Origin: Palleronia sediminis
GTDB taxonomy: Bacteria; Pseudomonadota; Alphaproteobacteria; Rhodobacterales; Rhodobacteraceae
Reading direction: 5' to 3'
DNA length: 64,000 nt
NCBI RefSeq assembly: GCF_004358695.1
Contig: NZ_SNAA01000005.1
Span: 62,001-126,000 of the forward strand
Shown here: piece after piece, positions 51,099-60,193 of the stretch
Layout: every line of letters starts with the position of its first letter
Position numbering within the stretch: position 1 is the stretch's first letter
The notes under the pieces: generated by a model
Seen by the model: only the letters and a program-made list of their open reading frames with translations
What the model was told of the DNA's origin: nothing
Databases searched by the model: none
Program-made: the position numbers and the translations under genes

Positions 51099-53159
51099 CT
51101 ACTCGAACTCGAGGATGACGGCGTCCACCGCGAGGCTGTCGCCTTCGGCCGCGTTGATCCGGGCGACCGTGCCGCGGCGTTCGGCGCGCAGGATGTTCTC
51201 CATCTTCATGGCCTCGATGGTGCAGAGCGCCTGGCCCTGCTGGACCTCATCCCCCTCGCCGACATGCAGTCTGACCACCAGCCCCGGCATCGGGCAGAGC
51301 AGCATCCGCGAGGTGTCGGCGTCGGATTTCTCGGGCATGTGGGCCAGCAATTCGGCCTGTCGGGGGGTGTAGACCCGCACATCGAGATCGGCGCCGCGGC
51401 TGCGCACCCGGTAGCCGCCGGTGATCTTGCCCACCTTGAGGATCAGCGGCGCGCCGTCCACGTCGAGCCGTGCGAGCGGCTGGCCCGGCCGCCAGTCCGA
51501 CGCCACGCGATGCGTCGTCCCGTCCTCGAACCGCACGGTCGCCCCGTCGCGGTCGGCGGCGATGGTGACGGGCAGCAGCGCGCCCGCGATGGACACGACC
51601 CAGTCATCGCCCACGGTCCGCTCGTGATTGTCCATCCGCCCCGAGATGCGGGCGCGCCGGATCTCGCCCACCCGCGCCATGGCGGCCACGGCGGCGGCGA
51701 TGCGGCGGCGCGCGGTCTCGTCGGGGGTCACGCCCGCGAACCCGTCGGGATATTCCTCGGCGATGAAGGCGGTCGTGATCTCGCCCGAGACAAAGCGCGG
51801 GTGATCCATGACCGCCGAGAGGAACGGCAGGTTATGCCCGATCCCCTCGATCTCGAAGGCGTCGAGCGCCACGCGCATCGCCTCGATGGCCTGCGCGCGG
51901 TCGGGCGCCCAGGTGCAGAGCTTGGCGATCATCGGGTCGTAGTAGATCGAGATCTCGCCGCCCTCGAACACGCCGGTATCGTTGCGGATCGCGGCATCCT
52001 CGCCCACGGGCGATGCGCCGTCATCCTGCCCCACCCATTTGCCCGAGGCGACCATGGGCCCCGCGGCCGTCTCGGCGGGCGGGCGATACCGCGTGAGCCG
52101 CCCCGTGGAGGGCAGGAAGCCGCGATAGGGATCTTCGGCATAGAGCCGCGATTCGATGGCCCAGCCGGTCAGGGTCACGTCGTCCTGGCCAAGCGCGAGT
52201 TTCTCGCCCGCGGCCACGCGGATCATCTGCTCGACCAGGTCGACGCCGGTGATGAGCTCGGTCACGGGGTGTTCGACCTGGAGGCGGGTGTTCATCTCGA
52301 GGAAATAGAAGTTGCGGTCGCCGTCGACGATGAACTCGACCGTGCCCGCGCTGGTATAGCCCACCGCCTGCGCCAGCGCGACGGCCTGCTCGCCCATGCG
52401 GGCGCGGGTCTCGGGGTCGAGAAAGGGCGACGGGGCCTCTTCGATGACCTTCTGGTTGCGGCGCTGGATCGAGCATTCCCGCTCGCCCAGGTAGATGCAG
52501 TTGCCATGCCCGTCGGCCAGCACCTGGATCTCGATGTGGCGGGGCTGGGTGACGAATTTCTCGATGAAGATGCGGTCGTCGCCGAACGAGCTCGCCGCCT
52601 CGTTCTTCGACGACTGAAAGCCCTCGCGCGCCTCGTCGTCGTTCCAGGCGATGCGCATTCCCTTGCCGCCGCCGCCCGCGCTGGCCTTGATCATCACCGG
52701 ATAGCCGATCCCGGCGGCGATGCGCGCGGCCTCGTCGGCATCCTCGATCAGGCCCATATGGCCGGGCACGGTGCTGACACCGGCCTCGGCGGCGAGTTTC
52801 TTGGACGTGATCTTGTCGCCCATGGCCTCGATCGCGCCCACGGGCGGCCCGATGAAGGCCACGCCCTCGGCGGCCAGCGCCTCGGCAAAGCGGGGGTTCT
52901 CGGACAGGAAGCCATAACCGGGATGCACCGCCTCGGCGCCGGTGTCGCGGATGGCCTGCATCACCCGGTCGATGACGATATAGGACTGGTTGGCGGGCGC
53001 GGGGCCGATATGCACCGCCTCGTCGGCCATGCGCACATGGAGCGCGCTGCGATCCGCGTCGGAATGGATCGCGACTGTGGCGATCCCCATGCGGCGGGCG
53101 GTCTTGATGACACGGCAGGCGATCTCGCCCCGATTCGCGATCAGGATCTTCTTGAACAT
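51099..53159 (-). CDS. pccA: Propionyl/acetyl-CoA carboxylase alpha subunit (biotin carboxylase + BCCP)
   Basis: Carboxylates biotin and carries it; with PccB makes methylmalonyl-CoA. 686 residues. Biotin-carboxylase N-domain (FKKILIANRGEIACRVIKTA), ATP-grasp with SAGGGGKGMRIAW, and the MNTRLQVEHPVTE active-site loop. A BT linker domain is followed by the C-terminal biotinyl domain with the target Lys in EAMKMEN near 652. ATG 53159 gives the family start. Genes for three small secreted proteins and a hypothetical lie between it and pccB. Confidence 0.95.
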   Translation of the reverse strand: MFKKILIANRGEIACRVIKTARRMGIATVAIHSDADRSALHVRMADEAVHIGPAPANQSYIVIDRVMQAIRDTGAEAVHPGYGFLSENPRFAEALAAEGVAFIGPPVGAIEAMGDKITSKKLAAEAGVSTVPGHMGLIEDADEAARIAAGIGYPVMIKASAGGGGKGMRIAWNDDEAREGFQSSKNEAASSFGDDRIFIEKFVTQPRHIEIQVLADGHGNCIYLGERECSIQRRNQKVIEEAPSPFLDPETRARMGEQAVALAQAVGYTSAGTVEFIVDGDRNFYFLEMNTRLQVEHPVTELITGVDLVEQMIRVAAGEKLALGQDDVTLTGWAIESRLYAEDPYRGFLPSTGRLTRYRPPAETAAGPMVASGKWVGQDDGASPVGEDAAIRNDTGVFEGGEISIYYDPMIAKLCTWAPDRAQAIEAMRVALDAFEIEGIGHNLPFLSAVMDHPRFVSGEITTAFIAEEYPDGFAGVTPDETARRRIAAAVAAMARVGEIRRARISGRMDNHERTVGDDWVVSIAGALLPVTIAADRDGATVRFEDGTTHRVASDWRPGQPLARLDVDGAPLILKVGKITGGYRVRSRGADLDVRVYTPRQAELLAHMPEKSDADTSRMLLCPMPGLVVRLHVGEGDEVQQGQALCTIEAMKMENILRAERRGTVARINAAEGDSLAVDAVILEFE

Positions 53160-53182
53160 CGGTCCCTCCCCGGACAGGCGCG

Positions 53183-53344
53183 TCAGCGCGGGCAGATTTG
53201 CGGCGGCACGCCGTTGCACGGATCGTTGGGGTCGACCGGCGGTGCGGTCGCTCGAACCGTGTTGACGCCCGAAACCGGGGTCGCCACGCAGCCCGCCAAC
53301 AGGCTCGCGCCCAGCATCAATGCAAGAATGGTCGCCGATCTCAT
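53183..53344 (-). CDS. Small lipoprotein upstream of pccA
   Basis: A 53-residue predicted lipoprotein: MRSATILALMLGASLLAGC with lipobox LLAGC, then a short Cys-containing tail (PNDPCNGVPPQICPR). GGAG stands seven bases before ATG 53344. It ends 23 bases before the pccA start, so it is probably in the same operon. Function unknown; two extra Cys residues could form a disulfide. Confidence 0.65.
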   Translation of the reverse strand: MRSATILALMLGASLLAGCVATPVSGVNTVRATAPPVDPNDPCNGVPPQICPR

Positions 53345-53545
53345 CCCGAAGCTCCTTGTCGCCCTGTTGCAGATGGCACGGCCCAAGGGGGCGGAGCAAC
53401 TGCGTTAGCGGCTCAGCACCGACAACGCGGCGTCAGATCGTGGCGTAAGGGGGGGAGTCCGGCGCGCGGCCGCAGGGGGAGGGACCGGGCGCGCGCCGCA
53501 TCCCGTGGCCCGGCCGCGATGGCGCGGGCCACGGGGATGTCGATG

Positions 53546-53734
53546 TCACTCGGCCAGAACACCGGCGGTTCCGCCGACCGCGGCACCGGCCAGCGGCGCA
53601 TCGGCAGCGATCTCGCCGATCACGGCACCGCCCGCGGCGCCGATGCCGCCCGAGGCGAGTTCGTCGTCGCTGACGCAGCCCGAAAGGACGGCGGCCACGA
53701 GAAGGGCGGGGGCGGCAAGGGCGAGACGGGTCAT
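53546..53734 (-). CDS. Glycine-zipper-like small lipoprotein
   Basis: A 62-residue predicted lipoprotein: signal with lipobox VLSGC, then a Gly/Ala-rich stretch (GGIGAAGGAVIGEIAADAPL, AGAAVGGTAGVLAE) typical of glycine-zipper outer-membrane proteins such as SlyB or OsmB. GGAG lies eight bases before ATG 53734. Member of the run of small genes between pccB and pccA. Confidence 0.7.
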   Translation of the reverse strand: MTRLALAAPALLVAAVLSGCVSDDELASGGIGAAGGAVIGEIAADAPLAGAAVGGTAGVLAE

Positions 53735-53808
53735 GGTAAAGCTCCGGTTTGTTGACTTACAGCCACCGAACACGGTCCGCCGGGGGCGGGTTCCGGCACG
53801 GGGCGGGA

Positions 53809-54153
53809 TCACTCGATCAGAGCGGGAAAAGAGGCGCGGGTCGCCGCCTCGTCGACACGCAGCCGCGCCTCGTAGCTTTCGGGGTCGAACGGGTCGTCGA
53901 CGGCCACCACCTCGCGGCCCAGAAGCCATGACAGCCGGCCCGCATCGAGATTGCCGCGCTCGAACGGCTCGGGGCCGAAATGGGTCCAGAGCGCCCATAG
54001 AAACCCCTCGTCGGCGCGGCGGTCGGCGGGGCGGCGGTCGGCGTGACGCTCGCGCCGGATCAGCGGCGTGGCCCCCTTGGGGTTCGCGCGGCGGATGACG
54101 AACTGGTAATCGGTCCCCGGCAGTCGGCCGGGAAATCCGCGATGCTTTTCCAT
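53809..54153 (-). CDS. Hypothetical small protein between pccB and pccA
   Basis: A 114-residue soluble protein without a signal or known domain. Basic N-terminal half (GFPGRLPGTDYQFVIRRANP) and a Trp-rich centre (EGFLWALWTHFGPEPFERGN, LSWLLGREVV). It fits the spacing and orientation of the pccB-pccA run. The coding bias matches its neighbours, but function cannot be assigned. Confidence 0.6.
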   Translation of the reverse strand: MEKHRGFPGRLPGTDYQFVIRRANPKGATPLIRRERHADRRPADRRADEGFLWALWTHFGPEPFERGNLDAGRLSWLLGREVVAVDDPFDPESYEARLRVDEAATRASFPALIE

Positions 54154-54206
54154 GAACGGGCCTTCGGGTCTGGCGGGCGGACGGACCGCCCGCCAAGCCT
54201 GTCGTC

Positions 54207-54344
54207 TCAGTACTTGGAGTAGGTCGGTTCTTCCATGACCACGGGCGCGGGGGCCACGGGCGCCATCGGCTCGACCTTCTTGGCGCAGGCCGCGGCGACC
54301 GACAGGACGCTCAGCGCCAGGGTAATCTTGAGTGCATGTTTCAT
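54207..54344 (-). CDS. Very small lipoprotein (45 residues)
   Basis: ATG 54344 opens MKHALKITLALSVLSVAAAC with a lipobox-like VAAAC, followed by a short Pro/Val tail ending EEPTYSKY. GAGGAA lies about six bases upstream. It is in the same orientation as its neighbours in the pccB-pccA interval and resembles other tiny entericidin-like lipoproteins. Function unknown. Confidence 0.55.
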   Translation of the reverse strand: MKHALKITLALSVLSVAAACAKKVEPMAPVAPAPVVMEEPTYSKY

Positions 54345-54502
54345 CTACTGTTCCTCAATCTCGTGTGCAGGGGCCCGTCCATCGCGCGCCCCGATTCTCG
54401 TTACAGGGCCGAATCCGACCCTGCGCGGCATTTAGCCCGAAGCGCGGGCGGCGGCAGGTGTTTTTCCGCCGACCGCGCGCCGGACCGGCGGAACCGCGCC
54501 GA

Positions 54503-54907
54503 TCAGAACCCCTGCCAGACGCATTCCGTTCCCTGCAGGGCATAGGCCTCGAAGAATTGCACCGCTTCGGGGGCGGTTTCGCCGAAGGGCACCGGCCGGT
54601 CGGCAAGCGAGATCATGATGCGGTCGGGCGCCGGGCCGATCTCGGCCAGCCGGGGCAGCGCGAAGGCATGGCAAAGCCAGACCAGGTCGGCCTCGGTCGT
54701 GACGTAATCGGCGGCGGGGTCGAGATCGGGCGCGACAAAGCGGAACCGGTAGGCCAGCCCCAGCCCCGGCGCATCCGTCACCACGTCGTGAAACGTGACC
54801 GTCAGTCCCGAGGGGGTGCGGATCGCGTCGACCGCGGTGGTTGCGTAAAGCGCGGGGGCGGGCGCCAGGGCGGCGAGGCTGGCGAATGTCGCGGCGGCAA
54901 GGCGCAT
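54503..54907 (-). CDS. DUF6497-type secreted protein
   Basis: A 134-residue periplasmic protein: signal RLAAATFASLAALAPAPALY, then a compact domain with RTPSGLTVTFHDVVTDAPGL, LAYRFRFVAPDLDP and DRIMISLADRPVPFGETAPE. It resembles a family confined to Rhodobacteraceae that I know as DUF6497. ATG 54907 starts at the signal peptide. It follows pccB by 128 bases on the same strand; role unknown. Confidence 0.65.
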   Translation of the reverse strand: MRLAAATFASLAALAPAPALYATTAVDAIRTPSGLTVTFHDVVTDAPGLGLAYRFRFVAPDLDPAADYVTTEADLVWLCHAFALPRLAEIGPAPDRIMISLADRPVPFGETAPEAVQFFEAYALQGTECVWQGF

Positions 54908-55035
54908 CGGTCGCGGTCCCGTGATATCGGTCGAGCCGAGCCTAGCGCGGCGCCGGGCGGCCGGGCAAGCGGTCCCGCGCCCTGCCCCGCCCGGTGTGGC
55001 CGCCGCGCAAGGCGGCGCACCACGCGCCGGGTCGA

Positions 55036-56568
55036 TCAGAGCGGGATGTTGTCGTGTTTCTTCCACGGGTTCTCGAGCCGCTTGCCGCGCAGCGAGGCAA
55101 AGGCGCGGCAGACCCGGCGGCGCGTCGACTGGGGCATGATGACCTCGTCGATAAAGCCGCGCTCGGCCGCCTTGAACGGGTTGGCGAAATTGCGCTCGTA
55201 CTCGGCGGCGCGCGCGGCGATCTTGTCGGGCTCGCCCAGTTCCGAGCGATAGAGGATCTCGGTCGCGCCCCGCGCGCCCATCACCGCGATCTCGGCCGTC
55301 GGCCAGGCATAGTTCAGGTCGCCGCGCAGATGCTTGGAGGACATGACGTCATAGGCCCCGCCATAGGCCTTGCGGGTGATGACCGTGACCTTGGGCACCG
55401 TCGCCTCGCCATAGGCAAAGAGCAGCTTGGCGCCGTGCTTGATGACGCCGCCGTATTCCTGCCCCGTGCCGGGCAGGAATCCGGGCACGTCCACCAGCGT
55501 CAGGATCGGGATCTCGAAGGCGTCGCAGAACCGCACGAACCGCGCGGCCTTGCGCGAGCTGTCGATATCCAGACACCCCGCGAGCACCATCGGCTGGTTG
55601 GCCACGACGCCCACCGTCCGCCCCTCGAGCCGGACGAAGCCCGTCAGGATGTTGCGGGCGAACTCGGCCTGTATCTCGAAGAAATCGCCCTCGTCCGCGA
55701 TCTTGGCGATCAGCTCCTTCATGTCGTAGGGGGTGTTCGGGTTGTCGGGGATCAGCGTGTCGAGGCTGGGCTCGATCCGCTCGGGATCGTCGAAAAAGGG
55801 GCGCAGGGGCGGTTTCGCGCGGTTGTTGGCAGGCAACAGGTCGACGAGGCGGCGCACCTCGATCAGCGCCTCGATATCGTTCTCGAAGGCCCCGTCGGCG
55901 ACCGAGGACTTGCGCGTATGGGTCGTGGCCCCGCCCAGCTCTTCGGCGGTGACGACCTCGTTCGTGACGGTTTTCACCACGTCGGGGCCGGTGACGAACA
56001 TGTAGCTCGAATCGCGCACCATGAAGATGAAATCCGTCATGGCCGGAGAATAGACGGCGCCGCCCGCGCAGGGGCCCATGATGACGCTGATCTGCGGCAC
56101 CACGCCCGAGGCCATGATGTTGCGCTGGAACACCTCGGCATAGCCCGCGAGGCTCGCCACGCCCTCCTGGATGCGCGCGCCGCCCGAATCGTTGAGCCCG
56201 ATCACCGGCGCGCCGTTCTGCATCGCCATATCCATGACCTTGCAGATCTTTTGCGCGTGGGTTTCCGAAAGCGACCCGCCCAGCACGGTGAAATCCTGGC
56301 TGAAGACATAGACCTGCCGGCCGTTGATCGTGCCCCAGCCCGTCACCACCCCGTCGCCGGGGATCTTGCTGTCGGCCATGCCGAAATCGGTGGCACGGTG
56401 GGTGACGAACATGTCGAACTCTTCGAAGGAGCCGTCGTCGAGCAGCAGGTCGATCCGTTCGCGCGCCGTGAGCTTGCCCTTGGCGTGCTGGGCGTCGACG
56501 CGCCGGGCGCCGCCGCCCTGCCGGGCCTCGGCGCGCCGCGCCTCGAGCTGGTTCAGGATATCCTTCAT
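55036..56568 (-). CDS. pccB: Propionyl-CoA carboxylase beta subunit
   Basis: Carboxyltransferase that moves CO2 from biotin to propionyl-CoA. 510 residues, the usual length. Crotonase-fold motifs: [20 protein letters not shown], the oxyanion loop [16 protein letters not shown], and [20 protein letters not shown] with GARGATEI for the second half. The N-terminus [16 protein letters not shown] leads into the family start region. First gene of the pccB - small genes - pccA - scpA block on the minus strand. Confidence 0.95.
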   Translation of the reverse strand: MKDILNQLEARRAEARQGGGARRVDAQHAKGKLTARERIDLLLDDGSFEEFDMFVTHRATDFGMADSKIPGDGVVTGWGTINGRQVYVFSQDFTVLGGSLSETHAQKICKVMDMAMQNGAPVIGLNDSGGARIQEGVASLAGYAEVFQRNIMASGVVPQISVIMGPCAGGAVYSPAMTDFIFMVRDSSYMFVTGPDVVKTVTNEVVTAEELGGATTHTRKSSVADGAFENDIEALIEVRRLVDLLPANNRAKPPLRPFFDDPERIEPSLDTLIPDNPNTPYDMKELIAKIADEGDFFEIQAEFARNILTGFVRLEGRTVGVVANQPMVLAGCLDIDSSRKAARFVRFCDAFEIPILTLVDVPGFLPGTGQEYGGVIKHGAKLLFAYGEATVPKVTVITRKAYGGAYDVMSSKHLRGDLNYAWPTAEIAVMGARGATEILYRSELGEPDKIAARAAEYERNFANPFKAAERGFIDEVIMPQSTRRRVCRAFASLRGKRLENPWKKHDNIPL

Positions 56569-56703
56569 CGCCGCCGACCTCTCCCTGCCGTCCGATTGCG
56601 TCGCCCGACCCTAGCGGGCGGCCCTGCGCGGGGAAAGCCCGCAGCGCGTGCCCCGTGCCGCACGCCATCGACATACCCGCGCCGAGGGCGTTAGGTGCCG
56701 GCC

Positions 56704-57939
56704 ATGACCCACGCCCCCACCCCTGCGCCGGTGCGCTTTCTCGACCGCTCGACCCCGCCGTCGCTGGCGACGCTGATCCTCGTCACGTCGCTTTCGGCGC
56801 TGTCGATGAACCTGTTCCTGCCGTCGCTGCCGAACATGACCGCGTTCTTCGATACCAGCTACGGGATCATGCAGATCTCGGTCGCGGGATATCTCGGCGT
56901 GAACGCGGTGCTGCAACTGTTCCTCGGGCCGCTGTCGGATCGCTACGGGCGGCGGAGGGTGCTGTTGATCGCGGTGGCGATCTTCGTGCTGGCCTCGGTG
57001 GGCTGCATCCTCGCGACCACGATCGAGGTTTTCCTGGTCTTTCGGCTGATGCAGGCGGCCATCGTCGCGGGTTTCGTGCTGCCGCGCGCGGCGATCCGCG
57101 ACATGTATGCGCAGAACCGCGCGGCCTCGATGATCGCCTGGGTGACGATGGGCATGTCCGTCGCGCCGATGATGGCGCCGGCGCTGGGCGGCGTGCTCGA
57201 CGACCTGTTCGGCTGGCGGGCCAATTTCACCGCCTTCGCCGTGCTGGGCGTCGCGGCCTTGGTGCTGATCCGCGCCGATATGGGCGAGACCGCCAAGCCC
57301 ATGGTCGGAGGGTTCCGCGCGCAGGTGGCCGAGTATCCGGGGCTTTTGCGCTCGCCCCGGTTCTGGGGCTATGCCGCCACCAACGCCGCGGCCTCGGGCG
57401 CGTTCTTCGCCTATCTCGGCGGCGCGCCCTATGTCGGCTCGACCGTCTACGGGCTGTCGCCCACGATGCTGGGGCTCTATTTCGGGGCGCCCGCGGTCGG
57501 CTATCTCGTCGGCAACGGCGTCTCGGGGCGGTTCTCGGAGCAGATGGGCGTGCCGCGCATGGTGCTTTGGGGCACGCTGGTGACGCTCGCGGGCCTTTCG
57601 GTCGCCGTCGCGGTCAAGGCCGCGGGCATCGGCGGGCCGGCGGCGTTCTTCGGGTTCATGAGCTTCGTGGGATTGGGCAACGGGCTGGTCATCCCCAATG
57701 CCACGGCCGGGATGCTGTCGGTGCGGCCGCACCTGGCCGGAACCGCCTCGGGGCTGGGCGGCGCGATCATGATCGGGGGCGGCGCCGCGCTTTCGGCGCT
57801 GGCGGGGTTCCTGCTGGCGGGCAGCGACACGGCGATGCCGCTCTTGCTGCTGATGACGGCCAGTTCGGCCGCCGCCGTGCTGGCCATCGTGCTGACCCTG
57901 CGGCGTGAGCGGCGGGTCGAGCGCCAGCGGCGCGGGTAG
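56704..57939 (+). CDS. Bcr/CflA-type MFS drug efflux transporter
   Basis: A 411-residue inner-membrane protein with twelve transmembrane segments. The Bcr/CflA group is indicated by NLFLPSLPNMTAFFDTSYGI near the start and the MFS loop GPLSDRYGRRRVLLIAVAIF. Such pumps export bicyclomycin, chloramphenicol or sulfathiazole in other bacteria; the substrate here is not known. ATG 56704 is preferred over a GTG three codons earlier. Stands alone, divergent from pccB. Confidence 0.9.
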   Translation: MTHAPTPAPVRFLDRSTPPSLATLILVTSLSALSMNLFLPSLPNMTAFFDTSYGIMQISVAGYLGVNAVLQLFLGPLSDRYGRRRVLLIAVAIFVLASVGCILATTIEVFLVFRLMQAAIVAGFVLPRAAIRDMYAQNRAASMIAWVTMGMSVAPMMAPALGGVLDDLFGWRANFTAFAVLGVAALVLIRADMGETAKPMVGGFRAQVAEYPGLLRSPRFWGYAATNAAASGAFFAYLGGAPYVGSTVYGLSPTMLGLYFGAPAVGYLVGNGVSGRFSEQMGVPRMVLWGTLVTLAGLSVAVAVKAAGIGGPAAFFGFMSFVGLGNGLVIPNATAGMLSVRPHLAGTASGLGGAIMIGGGAALSALAGFLLAGSDTAMPLLLLMTASSAAAVLAIVLTLRRERRVERQRRG

Positions 57940-58024
57940 CGCGCGCCGCGCGTTGACGCGCCGCCGCGGGCGGCTAGGCTCTGCTCCCTGCCCGCTTGGC
58001 GGCAGGCCCATCGGCCGAGGTTTC

Positions 58025-58564
58025 ATGCGCACCTTCATCGCCCTGGAGTTGCCCGACGCGACGCGGGACGCCCTGTCGCGGCTGCAGGACAGGCTGCGCG
58101 CCGGGCGGCAGATCGACGAGGACGACCTGCATGTCACGCTGAGCTTTCTGGGCGAGGTGGACCTGCCGCGGCTGACCGATCTCGACCTCGATCTGCAAGC
58201 CTTGCGCGTGCCCCACCCCGCGGTCGAGATCGCGGGGCTTGCGACATTCGGCACCGATCCGCCGCGATCGGTTCACGCCGCGGTGCGCGCGACCCCGGAG
58301 CTCGTGCATCTCCAGGCCAAGGTCGCGGCCGTGGTGCGGCGCGCCGGCATCGCGCTGCCGCATCGCCGTTTCGTGCCGCATGTGACGCTGGCGCGGTTTT
58401 CGCGCAGCGCACCGCCCGAAGAGCTTGCCCGGCTGGGGCGGTTTCTTTCGGCGCATGGGGATTTCCGGCTCGACCCCGTCATGGTGCCCGAAATCACGCT
58501 CTTCCGCTCGCGGCTGGATGCCGATGGCGCGATCTACGAGGTGCTCGAGCGTTATCCGATCTGA
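58025..58564 (+). CDS. thpR: RNA 2',3'-cyclic phosphodiesterase
   Basis: A 179-residue 2H phosphoesterase (LigT/ThpR). The two catalytic HxTx motifs are HVTLSFLGE (near 36) and HVTLARF (near 120). N-terminus MRTFIALELPDATRDALSRL is typical. It opens cyclic phosphate ends of RNA or ligates tRNA halves in vitro. The gene converges on the MBL gene; the interval contains dispersed element F. Confidence 0.9.
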   Translation: MRTFIALELPDATRDALSRLQDRLRAGRQIDEDDLHVTLSFLGEVDLPRLTDLDLDLQALRVPHPAVEIAGLATFGTDPPRSVHAAVRATPELVHLQAKVAAVVRRAGIALPHRRFVPHVTLARFSRSAPPEELARLGRFLSAHGDFRLDPVMVPEITLFRSRLDADGAIYEVLERYPI

Positions 58565-58585
58565 CGCCGCGCCGCCCGGCCGGGG

Positions 58586-58658
58586 CATGGGGGGCGTCTG
58601 CCCCCCGGCGCGCGGTCCGCGCGCCTCCCCCCGAGGATATTTGACCGGAGGAAAATGC
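58586..58658 (-). repeat. Dispersed 3' element, copy F
   Basis: Minus strand TTTTCCTCCGGTCAAATATC ten bases after the stop of the MBL gene, then GC-rich hairpins, including GGGGGGC-GTCT-GCCCCCC (58589-58606) and GGCGCGCGGTCCGCGCGCC (58607-58625). Between convergent genes. Confidence 0.7.
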
Positions 58659-58667
58659 CCCGAGCGC

Positions 58668-59459
58668 CTAGCCTTCGAGCCCGCCGGGATACCATTCGCC
58701 CATCCGCACCTCGGTCTCGGCATCCGCCTCGCCCAAGAGCCGCGCGAATTCGGCGGGATCCTGCGTGCCGCCGTCGCGGCCGCGGTAGTGATAGGGATAG
58801 ACGTAATCGGGCTGGAAGGCGGCCACGGCATCGGCGGCCTGTTCGGCATCCATGGTGAAGGGCAGGTTCATCGACACGAAAGCGATGTGGATATCCTCGA
58901 GCGCGCGCATCTCGGGCGTGCCTTCGGTGTCGCCCGAGATATAGACCCGGCGTCCGCCGATGGTCAGCACATAGCCGTTGTCGCGGCCCTCGGGGTGGAA
59001 ATCGAGCCGCCCCTCGGTGAGATTGTAGGCCGGCACCGCCTCGATGGGCAGGCCCAGCATCTCGGTGGTGCCGCCATTGGCGATCTTGACGGCCTGCGCC
59101 TTGAGCTCTTGCGGGAGCATGTCGTAGACGGCCGGGTTGGCGAGGATCTGGGTCCGCATCTCGGTCAGCGCCTGAAGCGTGTCGACCGCGTAATGGTCGC
59201 CATGCTCATGCGTGATGAGGATCAGGTCGGGCGCGGGGAAATCGTCATAGGCCGAGGGCTCGCCCACCGGATCGACATAGATCGTGCCCGCCGGCGTCTC
59301 GAGCACGAGGCTCGCGTGGCTGACGGGATGCACGACGATCTCGCCGCCATCGACCGGGTAGCGGTCGGCCTCGCCCGCGGCGCGGGCGGCAAAGGGCAGG
59401 ACGGTGACGGCGCCGAGCGTGGCGGCGCCCGTGGCCAGGAAGGTGCGGCGGGTGGTCAT
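58668..59459 (-). CDS. MBL-fold metallohydrolase with Tat signal
   Basis: A 263-residue exported metallo-hydrolase: twin-arginine signal TTRRTFLATGAATLGAVTV, then the UlaG/YtnP-like MBL domain with LITHEHGDHYAVD (metal motif HxHxDH), YISGDTEG for the third ligand and PYHYRGRDGG for a fourth. AGGAG is seven bases before ATG 59459. Folded cofactor-bearing protein exported by Tat; substrate unknown. Confidence 0.88.
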   Translation of the reverse strand: MTTRRTFLATGAATLGAVTVLPFAARAAGEADRYPVDGGEIVVHPVSHASLVLETPAGTIYVDPVGEPSAYDDFPAPDLILITHEHGDHYAVDTLQALTEMRTQILANPAVYDMLPQELKAQAVKIANGGTTEMLGLPIEAVPAYNLTEGRLDFHPEGRDNGYVLTIGGRRVYISGDTEGTPEMRALEDIHIAFVSMNLPFTMDAEQAADAVAAFQPDYVYPYHYRGRDGGTQDPAEFARLLGEADAETEVRMGEWYPGGLEG

Positions 59460-59605
59460 CTGGTCGCTCCTGTTGAGGCCCCGTTCGGGGCGGTCCGCCC
59501 CGCGACATAGGGCGCGGGGCCGCGCCGGCATCCGCGGCCGCCATCGGAACGTCCGGCGTCGGCGATCATTGGCCTTTCGTGACGAAGCACAGGCCCGGAG
59601 AGCGC

Positions 59606-60187
59606 ATGGCCCAGGACATATCGGACATTCTCGACGATCTCGACGAGCTGGCCGGCCAGGAATCCGAGGTCTCCCTCGGGGATGTGGTCGAGCGGATCGG
59701 CCCGCGCGGTCCGGGCGTGATGCTTTTCCTGCCGGGTGCGTTGGGCGCGACGCCCGTGGGCGGCATCCCCGGCATGCCCAGCGTGATCGGGCTGTTCGTC
59801 GCGATGCTGTCGGTGCAGATCCTGATCGGGCGCAATCACCTGTGGCTGCCGGGCTTTCTGCGGCGGCGGTCGGTCGGCGACGATCGGCTGAGGGGCTCGG
59901 TGGCGCGGCTGCGCAAGCCCGCGGGCTGGATCGACCGCCATTTCGGCCAGCGGCTGGAATGGGCGGCGGGCGAGGTGGCGCGCCGCGTCGTGGCGGGGAT
60001 CTGCCTCGTGCTGGCCGCGACGCTGCCCCCGCTCGAGGTGGTGCCCTTTGCGGCGCTGGCGCCTTTCGCGGCCATCGGGCTCAACGGGTTGGCGCTGACC
60101 CTGCGCGACGGGCTTTTGACGCTGGCGGGCGTCGCCGCCAGCCTCGCCGCGCTGTGGTCGATATGGGCCGTGCTGCCCTTTGGCTGA
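59606..60187 (+). CDS. ExoD-family membrane protein
   Basis: A 193-residue inner-membrane protein of the exopolysaccharide synthesis ExoD family: MLFLPGALGATPVGGIPGMP, then three or four hydrophobic segments, with LPPLEVVPFAALAPFAAIGL and LTLAGVAASLAALWSIWAVL at the end. ExoD was found in rhizobial exopolysaccharide and alkali tolerance work; its molecular role is open. GGAG five bases before ATG 59606 decides the start over a GTG at 59579. Converges with the L,D-transpeptidase. Confidence 0.85.
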   Translation: MAQDISDILDDLDELAGQESEVSLGDVVERIGPRGPGVMLFLPGALGATPVGGIPGMPSVIGLFVAMLSVQILIGRNHLWLPGFLRRRSVGDDRLRGSVARLRKPAGWIDRHFGQRLEWAAGEVARRVVAGICLVLAATLPPLEVVPFAALAPFAAIGLNGLALTLRDGLLTLAGVAASLAALWSIWAVLPFG

Positions 60188-60193
60188 GCGCCG

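Noticed and set aside
51264-53408. Very long open frames antisense to pccA and many other genes
   Set aside because: High GC leaves few stop codons on the opposite strand; these translations are Arg/Gly/Ala/His-rich, have no domain motifs, and the sense frame is a well-conserved enzyme.
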